64,000 nt of DNA, from positions 88,049 to 152,048 of the forward strand of contig JPHH03000075.1 in NCBI GenBank assembly GCA_000750105.3. Reading direction: 5' to 3'. A program made the position numbers and the translations under genes. The DNA is from Tolypocladium sp. Sup5 PDA-1. Taxonomy: Eukaryota > Ascomycota > Sordariomycetes > Hypocreales > Ophiocordycipitaceae. Of the stretch, positions 1 to 11,934 are shown piece after piece. How positions within the stretch are numbered: the first letter of the stretch is position 1; each line of letters opens with the position of its first letter. The notes beneath the pieces are model-generated. The model was not told the origin of the DNA, did not search any database, and saw only the letters and a list, made by a program, of their open reading frames with translations.

Positions 1-1
1 G

Positions 2-1681
2 CGCTCTCTCGCAGACAATCTTACTCCAGAACAAGTTGCCGATTTCATGCTGGCCACGCAAGACAAGGTTTCGCCCTCGACCGACATGGAGTTCAAGATC
101 CGGAAAATTTGGGGCATTGTGCTGGGTATCCAGCCCGAGGAGATTGGCAAGAACGACATTTTCTTGCAAATCGGCGGTGACTCCATTACTGCCATCAGAC
201 TTGCATCCATCGCTCAGGCGCAAGGCATCAACCTGTCTGTGACACAGATATTTGCGACCCCACGCCTCTCCGGCATGGCTGCGGCTTCTAGCATCGAGTC
301 TGAGAGCATGGTGTACAAGGCGGAACCATTTGAACTCGTTCAACGCACTGAGCTTGTCGACATCCAATCAGAGTTTTGCAGCCGCTGCGCCATTACTAGT
401 AACGAGACCATCGAGGATATGTACCCTTGTACTAGTATCCAGGACTTTTACTTGGAAATGGCTATCAAGCAACCTGGCTCGTACACACCCAGGCGTGTCT
501 ATAGAATCCCCAAGCATGTTGATCTGCCAATCTTCAAAGCTGCTTGGGAGAAGACGGTTGAAACGCTTAGTCTACTGCGCACGAGAATCATCAACTACCA
601 CGGCACATCTATCCAGGCTGTCGTCGCCAACGACATTCACTGGGAACCTATCGCTCCCGGCACCAGTCTGAAGACATTCTTGGGGTCGATGGAGGATATC
701 AGAATGGGATACGACACAAGGTTATCTAGGTACGCACTCGTTGAGGATAACGGAAACCGATACTTTATCTGGGTCATCCACCACTCAGTATTCGACGCAT
801 GGTCTACCGGAATGACTTTTGATACATTCTACAAGGCGTACAATAAGCTTGAGATGCCTACAATAGAGCCTTTTAGCGGCTTTATCAAGTATATTGCTAC
901 GCGCAGCGAGGAAGCCTCCCGCAAATGGTGGACCTCGCAGCTCTCTGGTTCCAAACGTTGCGAGTTCCCTCACCTTCCTGGGCCGCTCTCTACTCGTCCG
1001 AAGAACGTCACGCGCTTCATGAAACGGACGATAAAATTCCCTGAGACGGCTGAAAACACCAACATCACCAAGGCGACGGTTCTTCGTGCCGCATGGGCCA
1101 TGATGCTCGGCCACCACGGCAAGACAGATGATGTCGTCTTCTTCGAGACAGTTTCCGGTCGGCAGGCGCCAATCTCGGGTCTGGCCAACGTTGCCGGGCC
1201 CGTCCTTGCACGAGTACCTGTGCGCGTCCAGTTCAATGCCGATCAGTCAGCCTCTGGCTTGCTCCAAGACGTCCAGACGCAAGCCTCAGAGATGATTGCG
1301 CACGAGCAGTACGGCATGCGAAAGATAGTCAAGCTCAGTGACGAGATTGCCGATGCCTGCAGGTTCTCTAGCTTGATTATTGTCCAGCCCATGCAGCTAC
1401 TCGGCTCGGATGGCTCCTTCAACGAGTCCCAGGCGCTCCTCATGTCCGAGTCAGCAGAGGGAGAGGCGGGGGAGAGATCTATGGAGGGCTACTACAACTA
1501 CCCACTCGTTCTCCATGGCCTAATGGGCCAGGAAGGTCTCGACCTGCATTTCATCTACCAGTTTGATGTCCTCTCTCAGGACGAGCTTTCGACGATCTGC
1601 GATGAATTGGAGTGCTTGATTGACCGCCTTCTTTCACAGCAGGATACCAAAGTCACCGATGTCTCCTTGGCCACTGTATAA
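2..1681 (+). CDS. Nonribosomal peptide synthetase, C-terminal part (carrier + terminal condensation domain)
   Basis: The reading frame is already open at the window edge, so the gene starts upstream; only the last ~560 residues are here. Counting from the first in-window ATG (47), residues ~15-75 form a peptidyl carrier domain with the phosphopantetheine motif GGDS (43-46, Ser46). A condensation domain follows (~125-530) with YPCTSIQ near 126-132 and an intact HHxxxDxW motif at 245-252 (His246, Asp250 expected catalytic). Nothing follows the C domain, and the protein ends at TAA 1679-1681. In fungi a terminal C domain after the last carrier commonly releases the peptide by macrocyclisation; that role here is inferred. 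Many fungal terminal C domains begin this motif with Ser rather than the first His, so a non-cyclising role is possible. Acts in the cytosol. The product cannot be predicted because the adenylation domains are outside the window. Confidence 0.93.
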   Translation, partial: RSLADNLTPEQVADFMLATQDKVSPSTDMEFKIRKIWGIVLGIQPEEIGKNDIFLQIGGDSITAIRLASIAQAQGINLSVTQIFATPRLSGMAAASSIESESMVYKAEPFELVQRTELVDIQSEFCSRCAITSNETIEDMYPCTSIQDFYLEMAIKQPGSYTPRRVYRIPKHVDLPIFKAAWEKTVETLSLLRTRIINYHGTSIQAVVANDIHWEPIAPGTSLKTFLGSMEDIRMGYDTRLSRYALVEDNGNRYFIWVIHHSVFDAWSTGMTFDTFYKAYNKLEMPTIEPFSGFIKYIATRSEEASRKWWTSQLSGSKRCEFPHLPGPLSTRPKNVTRFMKRTIKFPETAENTNITKATVLRAAWAMMLGHHGKTDDVVFFETVSGRQAPISGLANVAGPVLARVPVRVQFNADQSASGLLQDVQTQASEMIAHEQYGMRKIVKLSDEIADACRFSSLIIVQPMQLLGSDGSFNESQALLMSESAEGEAGERSMEGYYNYPLVLHGLMGQEGLDLHFIYQFDVLSQDELSTICDELECLIDRLLSQQDTKVTDVSLATV

Positions 1682-2047
1682 GATGGGTCCAGCATAGCTT
1701 TTCAATGTTAATTGATATTCTTTCTTCTTATTTCTTTTGTCACGTCCAGTTCGTAGCTTCCTTTGCTATTTTCCCTTTATATTCTTCCTTTTCGCTTATA
1801 TGAATCTCTGTGTATGGTTTACGGTTAAATGTTTCCTCCTGCGTTAGGTATCATGTTATGCATAGCAATGTCTGAGTAAACTTGTTAGCTTTGGGTTTGA
1901 TAGGTATTTCATTTATAAATGAAGTAGTTCTTAAATGCCCTTAGTTTAGTGACTGCGAAGGAACCCCCCACAGCAACTGTGCAACGAGACGGGATATAAG
2001 ACAGAAGGTTCGAAACCATGCTAAGAATAGACAATTATATTTGTAAC
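1682..2047. other. 3' flank of the NRPS, no gene
   Basis: T-rich sequence following the NRPS stop, with pyrimidine stretches at about 1720-1800. I see no coding potential and no clear polyadenylation signal. Confidence 0.5.
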
Positions 2048-2430
2048 GGTTGGATTCCAAGGGATAAACCATAGGTTTATGTTGGCAGAAAAGTCAGGGC
2101 GTCGGGGTCACGTACGGTCATAGATCGTAGATCGTAACCAGGTAATCGGATAATGGTCCTGATTGTGTTGAGAGCTGACTAGGTATCTATGCTATGGTGA
2201 GGAAATTTGGGGGTCCTACATACTCTAAGGGGCTCGCTCTAGACCGCCTGGATCACGAGGCAATCCATCGCAAGCACAGTGATCTATTTCCCTGGATCAC
2301 CTCCGTTTTCAGTCGATCTCTAGTGATCCTGTTCGTGGCTGACCAATGCATCACCGACCTGCATCCGTGATCCAAGGTGATTTGGGCAGACAGCCCGCCT
2401 GGCGGCCCGTCAGCCTGGGACGTAAAAATG
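2048..2430 (-). mobile_element. Transposon-end fragment, relatively unmutated copy
   Basis: This stretch aligns in inverted orientation with 20990-21365 in the AT-rich block. Shared landmarks include GGGATAAACC (2060-2069), GATCGTA near 2130, GGTATCTATGCTAT (2181-2194) and GGGGGTCCTA (2209-2218). Here it is GC-normal; in the partner most C and G of CA/TG steps have become T or A. No coding sequence is seen. It holds five GTGATC/GATCAC motifs (2251-2256, 2279-2284, 2295-2300, 2323-2328, 2367-2372), which could be subterminal protein-binding repeats. The element family is unknown. Confidence 0.6.
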
Positions 2431-4910
2431 TAGGGCCGGACGGCTCATGACACCCTGGCCTCGGTCGGGCTCAGATTCGCAGTGACGCAGCAGGGCCGTG
2501 CGGCCATGGTCAACGCCCTCTAGTGCCGGAAAAAAATGTTCCTCGACAACGTGCTAGTTGAGGCCTGCGAAATTTTGGCTACGTTTCCTTACGTTGCTCT
2601 GCAGCATTGACGAGCTCCAGGTGACTTCGTACGGCCCGGACTGCATGATATCGGATCTCCACCTGCTTTATGGAGTGCAGACAGCCTGCATATTCAGCTG
2701 AGATGGCGATGCCATAAACTGCCGACTTCATCAATATTAAATATAAAGCGGCACATGCGGATGCAGTAATGAGCATTGTATGCGGCCCCCATGCTCCAGT
2801 GACAGACTCCCCACCCATCAACATGACGAAAGCGGCACAAAGGACACCGGACGGTGACGGTACTTTTGGTCTCATGCGATGTCACGCTGTTGAAAAAGCC
2901 CCATGCAGGCGCCAGCCACTGTTTCGGCAAGATACCGGGAGAAGAAAACTGGAAGGTAACACAGCCTACATGTACCCAGCTGTGCACCCACTTCTCAGCG
3001 CTACATTGGCTACCTGCTCGGCATATGCATATGCAATCTTGTCAACATCTGTTGAGATTGTCGGATGGCGGCAAGCGTCTCAATCTCGCTGTCACTGCGT
3101 CTTTGGGGACAGACTCGCACACTTTGATATGGTTCTGGGGATAATTACTGTAGCCATGCCTCACTGAATCGATGACAGCGAGGTCGTACCGCTGAACCTA
3201 GCGATGATCACTCATTTGCCGCTCAAGCATGGTTAAAACAGGTTCATTAGGGAACATTGCCATCGTCGGAAGTAGAGAGTATCGTGGCAATCGCCATACG
3301 CCACATGCATTAACGACCTTAGACAGGAGAATCTTTGCAACGGCCAGCACAAATGGGAAGGACTAAAACGTCAAGCCATATCGCTTGGGAATAAGCTGAG
3401 AACAATGCCAACTGTCCTTGCATTCGGGACGGCACTGTTGCGCGTAACCCCAGTCAAAGCTCGGTCAATGAGTGAAAGACCTTGCTTGCGCTCGCAACAC
3501 CATTTTCGAGCCAGTTCCCCCGTGCGCTGAGTCGAACCTTGCCGGCAAAGTCAAGTTCGACACGGACTAGTGAGGAGAGGAAAAGACGAACTTTTTTAGC
3601 GTTGGCGATTTATCCGCCGCGATGCAGGGAACGCCATTTGCCATTCCCGGCAACCATGCCGCACAGGCTCTCAAAAGTTAAGATCCTTCCTCCACTTGAC
3701 AGTTTACAGCCGCAGACGCGTCAACATGTGAGTCACACAAGTTCCGTCAACGTCGTTCAATACGAGGTTGCGCGGCCGGGCGCATCTAATCGGATGCATG
3801 CCATGCTATGCTGTGTGTGGTTCGCTGAGTTGAGACAACCCTGGAACTGGAAGCTATAGAGCTGCAGAGCAACTCCAAAACATCCTAGCCAGTCGACCCC
3901 GTAACCAAGTCTGTTCATCAGGGTCATTAGAGTTCAGATTTGTCTACCCCTGTCGTGAAGGCTCCACAAGACCGAACCGCAACGTATGGGGGTACAGTAT
4001 TACGAAGACGTGCATTGTAATGGCTTAGACGGGAAGGACTCCGCAGGCCTGGATCTACTCATGCCTGGCTCTGACGCTACGCGAATCCCATGCAACGTGG
4101 GCTGCCTGCCATCGCTTCATTGGCCGGCTTACTATATGGACGTGCACAATGCAGTAATATAATATTATTGCTCGTTCATTTGAGCGTCTATATCCGGTTT
4201 AAAGAATGGCGAATCGTGACTCGTAAATAGTAAACAACGTGCCTTGACCCGTCCAGCCAAAATACGGCACGCGCTCCTTCGGCTGGTAATTGCATGACGT
4301 AGCGGGCTGAAGAAGGCGTTTTGGGCGTCAGCAACTCTAAATTCTGATCTTGGCATATTCGGCACTTTCGTCCTCCGTAGTACTATTCTCCCTGGAAAGC
4401 ATTGCCGAGGGACACACGAAAGCCAACCGACCTTGCCGACATTCTGACCTTGCCTGCCGGAGGATCAAGTCGTTGGTAGGATCACGCTAGTGCATGGCTG
4501 ACGGGTAGGGGCCTCCGAGTGGAGTCGGGATCGTCGTCTGACACGGATAGATATCAGTGGATTGATGCAGATCACACGGCGCCTTCGGGTAATCCGATTC
4601 GGCGTCAGCGGCTCACCGTCGCATCGTCTGTCTCATCCTGTTCCCTCAGGCTGGGTTCCTGTAGGCACTGCTAACTGGGAAGAATACGGTTCATCTGGTC
4701 ACGAGCAATTGCAATCGCCATCAATTGCGCATCAGCTGCCGCGGTATGCGGGGAATCGCCTGGTTTGCGCAGAAGCGACCAGATTGTTTTCCTACAACCG
4801 TCTAAGGTGTACCTATGCATCAAAAACCAAAATGCGCTGTATCCAACATACGTCTATGTAATGAGTGACGCTGTGAGCTCCTTTCATGAACCAAAATTGA
4901 ACAAATCGCT
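2431..4910. other. Long intergenic region without recognisable gene
   Basis: About 2.5 kb between the transposon fragment and the bZIP gene. Open frames of 60-132 codons occur on both strands and overlap one another; none resembles a known family or has coherent splice sites. Base composition is ordinary. It presumably contains the 3' end of the bZIP transcript. Confidence 0.45.
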
Positions 4911-6722
4911 TCATGCTTTCCTGAAGCAATTGGCAAGCATCTGATGAAGCTTGTCATTCGGTACGTGGCCGGCACAATTCAACAAGACCATTGCGGCCAG
5001 CACTGTACTCGAGCGTTCCCGCGGATTTGAGGGCCGACTGTTGGCAGCCAGGGCCATGACTAGAGCCCAGGAGTTTGGTTCCTGCAAGGCACACCAGTCA
5101 GCCAGAGACGATGGATGACGCTTTGGATAGGCGCGATACACTTACTTCGACTTGTAGTAACTTCTCCACGTCTGTTAGACTCTCATCTCCGTCTTGCTGC
5201 TCCGTAACTACACAGCTGACTTTGGACTTGACGGCTTCGCAACCGCCGGATATCTCAGACTGTAACAAGTCTTCCGCTGTTTTTAAAATCTCCTGATAGA
5301 AACCGTGCTTTTCCCAGAGTGTCCATTGTCCTGACGCTGAAAATACATCCGCAAGTACTTTAGGCAGCCGCCTATTGCGACTTAGACGCTGCTGGCTGGC
5401 TAGTGCTGATGACTCGGGAAAGATGCTGCTGTAATATGCAGTCACCATAGCATCGAAATTGTCGAACCCTGCAGCTTCCACCTCTTCCACGATGGGTTCA
5501 AATCGACTCTCTAGCAAAGAATCGTTTCGAATCGGAAGACGCGTACTGGGCTTCGGATAAGGGTTCGGATCCATCGTCTGGGACACGGGACTTGCAGAGC
5601 TGACTTCGCTTGGAAGCGAAGAGATGCCAGGTATTTCTGCGCTCTTGATATCGCGGTGTAGCTTAGGTCCGGGGACATTGGAGTTCCAGTCTTGCAACGC
5701 CGAGTCAAGAGAAAACTCCATTCCCTCTGAACCGGGTCGGATGAAAGGGTCAAGATTCTTTGGTTCCTCAGGGGGGCTTATGTCGCCAAAGGACGGGGTG
5801 TAATTCAGTTCAAGTGCCTCTAGTATGGAACGCCGTCCATCCTCGCATGAATTCAGACAAGTTTGGGGAGTTATCAGCTCTCTTCCTCCGTAGCCATGGC
5901 TTTTGTCCAGTAAGTGTGACTGCAAGCGCAGGCAGTTGAGGACTAACTCTTGTGGTACCATGATATAGCTGTCTGAATCAAGCTGTTCTGTCGCATAGAA
6001 GTTGTACGGATATGGTCGGGAGACATGTTGCTGTGGAGCAGCGAGGAGAGGCGAAGTTTGGGGACGTAGAGACTCGTCCATGCTGTAGGTGGGATGGTCG
6101 TAGGGAGAAGGATGGAATAGGACCTCAGCGGTCATGTTGGACGTAGGATCAATGCCTATTGGCGTCGGCGAGCCGTCGACGCTTGCATCGTAACCTGGAG
6201 TCTTGGCATTGTTGCCAGGAGTCTGCGGTTTTATCTCGCAAATAGAAGTGGGAGTGGTAGAGCTGTGATTCGTGTCATGTGCGTTGGTGTCTTTGCTTTT
6301 CTCGAGATCGTCATTTTCGCCGGCGGGTGTCGACATGGGGGCACATGTTGTGGCGCCAGAAAAGCTGCTCTTTTCAGGCTTCGACTGTCGGCCAGTTTGC
6401 GGTCCTTGATTTCGCAGCTTCTCGAGCTCGGCGAGCCGCGACTTCATACGACGACCTTTGAAGGCACTTTGTTAGCATTCTACCATCGAACCCGGATATT
6501 GCAACCACGGTGCTTGCGCTGAAGGCTCAACCTGCGAGAGGAAGTGGGCGTACGGTATGTTCTTTGCGCAATACGGTTTTGTATCCTCTTTTTGACTTTT
6601 GGATCTTTGATTTGGGTCCAATCCTCTGGAGGATTGAGCTCCATGGCCGCGACTGTAAGGCTGCCTGAATTGCCGTTGCCATTGCTGCCGCCCGTTTTTT
6701 GGGTACTGACGGGAGACAACAT
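4911..6722 (-). CDS. bZIP transcription factor, three exons
   Basis: Model: complement(join(4911..5081, 5146..6455, 6554..6722)), 549 aa. Exon 1 ends inside the basic region. Joining it across a 98-nt intron (donor GTACGC, branch GCTAAC, acceptor CAAAG) restores NRIAQRTYRRRMKSRLAELE (residues 49-68), the fungal bZIP basic region running into a short Leu zipper (L64, L67, L70). A 64-nt intron (GTAAGT...TTGCAG) joins the C-terminal part, which has the conserved end typical of this fungal group (WALVMALA...AAMVLLNCAGHVPNDKL). The middle is Ser/Pro-rich and probably disordered. It should act in the nucleus as a dimeric DNA-binding regulator. It is the nearest regulator to the NRPS at the left edge, so pathway control is possible but unproven. 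The start at 6722 is the first in-frame ATG; Met27 (MELNPPEDW) is an alternative. Confidence 0.87.
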
Positions 6723-8741
6723 GGCTGGGGTATTGGCGTTCGCGGTGAGTAGTTATGAGGAGAGCGTTAAGAAATCCGGGAGCGGAGAAGGAAAGGGGAG
6801 ACTTTTCATGTGATAATCCAAGGCAATCGTGGAGAAGCACTGGCTCGGAAAATGCAGGCACACCCCTCGGCGGGTTATATCCAACTGCAACGCAAGCCGT
6901 AGCCGTTGCTGAGTGGCATCACCACGTTTTTTGGTCAGCACGGCAGCGTCACTTACAGCTGCTAGAGACGGACTGCGTACCGGCCATTTCCTGAACTTGG
7001 CTTTGAAGGATGCTAACAACAACTGCCCAATACATTGAGGGTGTTCCGACGGCAGGGCGGCCGGGCGGTTGCGTTTCAGCAGCAAGTGTCCACTGGATAC
7101 TACCCAGCCAGGGGGAGGGGGTACACGTTGCCGTGCCTGTTGCGGCTGGTGGGCGCCTGCGGCATCGACATGGAGGCCTGCAGGCTGGGCGGTTTAGTAC
7201 CTCTTCCGCCGCGTGGCCGACTAAGGTACGGACTACTCCGCGGAGCTGACCTGCAAGGACGCCACAGCGTCGCGCCCCATCCAGTTACTCGTACGAAGTA
7301 CATGCACGGGGTTGCGAGGTCCTGATCCAATGCGCCGTCCAATAGGTAGCGTGTGATGGGAGGGATCCGGTAAGGCATTCATGACGATTTCCGACTGGCG
7401 GCGCTGGCTGGCTGGCCCGCCGGCAATTGAAGGTTGTGGATTCGTGCAGCGGGGCAACGGCGATTACGTGAATTTCTCAGCGCCCGCTGCGATTTAGCGA
7501 GGTTTGCTCCTATACGAGATTAATGGGAACTGTCCTAGGAAGTACTATGCTCTTGGCAACCAGCCGGAGAATGAATGGACACCAGCTGCGCAGAGGTAGA
7601 AGTATCGTGGCCGCCAAAATCGTTTCCCTGATCTTTTAGAGCATTTTGGAGCAAAGGTACGTATACTTTTACGTCGGTATCTGCATGGGGCGTGCGTCTC
7701 TCACTGGTAGCATCGGGTGTATGAGTTAGGCGTTCATTTATAGTACCACGACCTACTTATTCCGCTGCCTTCGTCTTTGCTACAGCGTATAGTCCGTACG
7801 TACTATACAATACCACATTTGCGGACAAGCACGTTGCTAGAAGACCCTGCTCTTGTTGGGTTGCAACGGAGGATCAGGAATACTACCCCAGCAGGCTTTC
7901 AGCTCAGCCTCTGCGGCATGTCTCGACGGCAACCGCCGAGTAATGCAACAAGAAGTGACGATCAAGTTTGATAGGTCTAAAAAGTGGTCTGCTGTACTCC
8001 ATACGGTGTCGGCATATGTATTGCGCTGATGTCACGTAATTAACAAGGCGCCTCGTGATGTCATCTGCGATCAAGACATTTGCGCGTTGAGACGGTATTG
8101 CTACTATTAGTTCGTCCGCCTTTAGCGATTGACACGAACAAACTTGTGTGGCCACTTGATCAGCACCTGTCACTAACCAGCGTGATAATCTACCGAACCC
8201 AATGGCTGCCGCACTAGCGGCGAGCCAGTAAGCAAATTTCCAAATACCGTGTCTGATGGGCAATTTCTTCACCTGAATTGAAGCAGGGGCAAGCGGCTTG
8301 GCGGCTGAAGTCTTACATGTAGTTCGGAGGGACCTAGTCAGTGGCGTCTGCACTGGACGAACCCAAATTGGGCCGCCGCCTGCAGACTGCTTATTCCACG
8401 AGGCGGTGTAATTATCGCGCAGAACGACAGTCTCCCCCCGACAGGGCATAACCAGTGACTCAAGCGACAACCAGTGCCAGACACGCTTACTCGCCGGTAT
8501 CATTGCTAACTTGCCACTTCAATCTTGGCATCAAACCTGGTGAATAAGCACTTTAAATAAGCCACTGACCTTGCAACCAGGGATTTACCGAGTGTAAGCT
8601 GCAGCTCTTTCAGTGATGGTAACTGGATGAAGGAACTGGCACGAGATTACTAGTTGACTGATGAATGAACTGTGATACTCCTTTAGAGTTTACCTAGTAC
8701 TAAGTGTAATTAAACGTGCACTTAGAAGAAACAGCTTTGCC
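6723..8741. other. Intergenic region, no supported gene
   Basis: Upstream region of the bZIP gene. It is fairly GC-rich up to ~7450 and then more mixed. Overlapping short frames occur on all strands; the longest (199 codons, 7904-8503 minus) resembles nothing I know and has no clear gene features. Confidence 0.4.
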
Positions 8742-8999
8742 ATGATACGAAAAGATGGAGATAGGGATGATCCGTATACCCGTTCTAACAAAAATTCTTC
8801 TCCAGGAGACGCCCAAGTCGCAGCGCAGTTACAAGGGTACATCACGTCTTTTGTCAAGAGTGGAGATTCCGGGTTTCCTAGATATGGGAAGAATGCCAAC
8901 GTTACTTTCAGAGTCGTGAATAACACAGCCCCTACTGATGTTGTAGATCCGGTGGTAAATGAAAGGTGTGATTGGTGGCAGTTGGCACTGTACCAGTGA
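8742..8999 (+). pseudogene. Carboxylesterase (type B) C-terminal relic
   Basis: An 85-codon frame ending at TGA 8997-8999 reads like the extreme C-terminus of fungal type-B carboxylesterases and lipases: a helix with AQVAAQLQGYITSFVKSGD, then FPRYG..NVTFRVV and a final ERCDWWQLALYQ. Full-length members have 500-600 residues with the catalytic Ser-Glu-His triad upstream. None of that is present in the preceding kilobase, and no promoter-proximal part is visible. It is therefore a fragment left by deletion or transposition and not a functional gene. Confidence 0.65.
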
Positions 9000-9256
9000 A
9001 AAATCTCAAGTATGATCCAGGGGAGGGGAGCAGGGTGCTTGCAATTTTTGGGGAAATGTAGGTGTCTCTTCTTTTTCATCAACTGTATTACATAGAGTAC
9101 ATACATTATAGGCCAAAGGATCCGGAGACTGTGTTTACCAACTGTTGCATTACTTACTTTATGTGCTGGGAGCGTGTGCCAGCCGCCTGATATCGCCTCA
9201 ATTTATGATTCCACCACAGGTACAGTGCAGTGATGTCTGGCATTGCTGATTCCAGA
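9000..9256. other. Spacer between two gene relics
   Basis: Short stretch between the carboxylesterase relic and the 3' end of the Zn2Cys6 regulator relic. Nothing is recognised in it. Confidence 0.4.
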
Positions 9257-10560
9257 TCAGCTCAATATCACTTTAGCCTCAAAAGCAGTTTTTTCCGTGA
9301 TCTGTTTTAGCAGCTTCCTAATCCACGCAAGCTCTGGCTCAACAGATGCAAACTCTCTCCGTGCTAAACGTACTGGGAAGAGCAAAAATAGAGGCCCTAC
9401 AATACTAGCGCGGTTACTTGGGTGGAATGCGGCTGAGAGGCAAAGATCTATTGCAGCAGCCCGTTTCGAATCGCCTGAGTCCGTGTTCACCTAGAGGGTT
9501 AGTTTTAGGTCGAATGGGGCCGATGATGTTGAGTGTGAATATGTCAGGGACGATCGTGCCAAGTTCCTCAGCCAAGTCCAGAAGAATGAGCAATATAGCA
9601 TTGTAGAGTGTCACCTCGGTGGCGCGCGACAGGTTGACAAAGTGTAGCACTGTCGGGTGAAACGGAGAGTGCGGCGGTTACGAGACTTGGTGACGTACAG
9701 CCGGGTTGGCCGCTCCCCAGGCTCGCCGGAACGTGTACAGCTCACGGAGCAACTCCGTGACATGAACTCGAAGGCGTGACCTGGTGGCGATCTGAGTGAT
9801 GCTATCGTCCTGTTGGATTTATAGATCCTTGTCTTCGCAAATACCGGGAACGAATCACTGGAGGTCGACGAGCTGGTCTAGTGCTCTTTTGCTTATAGGA
9901 TCGAGAACCCACGGGGTGTCTCGCCAGCCGCCTTCCTCAAGAAATGTGCGGCTCCGATCCATGAAAGCCTGGACTACCTAAGTTTTACGGAGATATCATC
10001 GTTAGGATCTTAATAAACGCACTATCACCGACCGTGCTGGGAGGAATATTGATTTGGCAGGCTGTATTTAATAATGATGTGGCTTCAGGGGCCCGTGGGC
10101 AATGATTTGCTGTAGTCCATGGGCATGCTTGCGCCACGCGGTCTTGAAGGTGAAGGTATCCAGCTGGAAGAATGAGTTTGGAGGCTATCCACGGTAGTGA
10201 AATTTTGACAAGGAAATACCTCGTAAATACTCAAATTCACTAATGCGAGCACGTGGGTGTTGCCTGGCTTCAACCAGGGGTCTGACAGATCTTTGTTCAG
10301 CTGCTTCAGAGCAGCTCCGCAGACCCCGTTGACCTTGGACGGCTGATGGGAAAATCTGCGGCCAAAAAAGCGCTAACGGCAGAGCCTTCATTGATTAAGC
10401 TGCATTCGAGCCGGGATCAGATCCGACAAAGAGCCGTGGCTCGAACGGTCTATCGCCCATGGTAGCCCGTTCATCACCGAAAATTAAATATGCGAGCTGA
10501 AAAGCCTCTTCATCTGATGGCACGGCTGCCGGTCTCAATTGCTGAGGCATATCCCGAGTA
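9257..10560 (-). pseudogene. Zn2Cys6-type fungal regulator, degenerate
   Basis: Reading the minus strand and changing frame several times recovers an ordered series of segments typical of the fungal-specific domain that follows a Zn2Cys6 DNA-binding motif. They include AFQLAYLIFGDERATMG (about 10505-10455), CGAALKQLNKDLSD..VLALVNLSIYEVF (about 10320-10215), WRKHAHGLQQIIAHGP (about 10137-10090) and MDRSRTFLEEGGWRDTPWVL (about 9962-9900). Further on come ELLRELYTFRRAWGAANP (about 9750-9700), LHFVNLSRATEVTLYNAILL (about 9647-9590) and AAAIDLCLSA..LLFPVRLARR (about 9460-9360). In-frame stops and at least three frame changes separate them, too many for introns alone. The zinc-cluster motif itself was not found. 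This is a dead gene or gene remnant; limits are approximate. Confidence 0.62.
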
Positions 10561-11820
10561 CTGCAAGACAATGCCTTCCCAGTTTGTCTCCGCTCCTCTT
10601 TGGCTTTTTATGGCAACGGCCGAAGACTTGGATAGGCTGTGTTAGGCCGTGTGCACGCAGGTTGTACTGTTTTTTGGCATGCATTCTTTGGCAGACTATA
10701 CAGTGAGGTCTCTTCGGCAGACTCTACGATGCGGTTAGCAAAAGGTGCAGGATAGAAGAGCCTGCTCTGGGGCTCGATAGATAGGAAATAATTGTAGATG
10801 AGGCAATCGCAGTGGCAATCGTAGTCGAGGCAAGAGACGATGAATCGTGTGAGACCAGATGGCATGTGGGTGCTAGAATTCCAGTGCAAAGAGCCATGCT
10901 ACTATGCTTTGGGGCAGTTGGGGCCAGATGCGGATCTGAACGAGCCATCAAGACGGACTTGCGATCTATCTCACTCTGGGTCAGCGGCCAAGCAATTGTG
11001 TCATCTGCTCGGAAAGCGTCCAGCATAGCTGAGGTCATCAAAGTCGGAGCATCGGAAGAACGGCACAGCAGACGCTCGCGCAAGAGGGGTATTGGAAGGT
11101 GTCGTTCGAACTAGAGGCATTTAATTCACCGAAGGCTGAACGCACGAATACGGTGGTCACAATACATAAAGGTCATGGCCAGGGGAGAACAGAGTTTAAT
11201 GCGAGCTCAGGATAGAACGCCTCACCCGGGTCTTCCTCTTGACCCGAATTCATCTCCATCCCAGCCAGTCTCAGATGGTACAGCAGTTGATTGCGTTAGC
11301 CCCGACCGATTCACAGGATGCTAAGCTTTTCGATCGAGTTACCCCAGAAAACAGCTCCACGCACCTGCCCCTGGCATCTCAATCGCGACTGATATCTGTA
11401 GCAATGCCCCGTACTCCGTGCTATCTCATACTCGAAGCGGTCTCCGGCCGAGAGTATGCTGGAACCTGCCTGTTTAGTCTAAGCAATCCGGGGCTAATAG
11501 CGATTGTCGGCAGAAGTTGCCGTACCCCCCTCATTCTCTCGCGGCGTATTTTTGCCGCAGGTCCCGGGAAAGGCGAACTTGATCGCTAGCTTCCAAGTCC
11601 GGTGCCACCTTGGGAGATCTCCCGAAACATCTCTAAAAAGGACTGCCTATTTAGGAAGTTTTGTATTGTTTGGAACCCGTCGGACACCGACCGTCGACAT
11701 TGCCATAAAGTTTTGCTACAGCTTTTTAGGAAGTTCAACGGCTCGGAAGTAATTCACACGATACGTCGTTTCTACGATATGTTGGTAGTACGGCCGCCAA
11801 TTTGAACTTCAGGTCATAGA
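10561..11820. other. Intergenic region upstream of the protease gene
   Basis: No supported gene. Overlapping open frames of up to 119 codons occur on both strands near 10724-11114 but show no recognisable motif. The last ~100 bp form the protease promoter. Confidence 0.4.
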
Positions 11821-11827
11821 TATAAAT
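11821..11827 (+). promoter_or_regulatory. TATA box of the aspartic protease gene
   Basis: TATAAAT lies 108-114 bp upstream of the chosen ATG (11935), a usual distance for a fungal TATA element with a short 5' leader. Confidence 0.5.
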
Positions 11828-11934
11828 TGAACAGTTAATCCACGACTTCGAATTGACCTAAGCCTCATCATCGCTATCCAGCATCCCAGTTCCCTTCCTC
11901 TTTGATACATTCTATCACAAGGCAAACCGCCAAG

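Noticed and set aside
4562..4861. 99-codon plus-strand frame upstream of the bZIP terminus
   Set aside because: No motif, no signal peptide, no start context better than chance.
7904..8503. 199-codon minus-strand open frame
   Set aside because: No recognisable motif, unlikely composition, no splice or promoter context; overlapping frames nearby are of similar quality.
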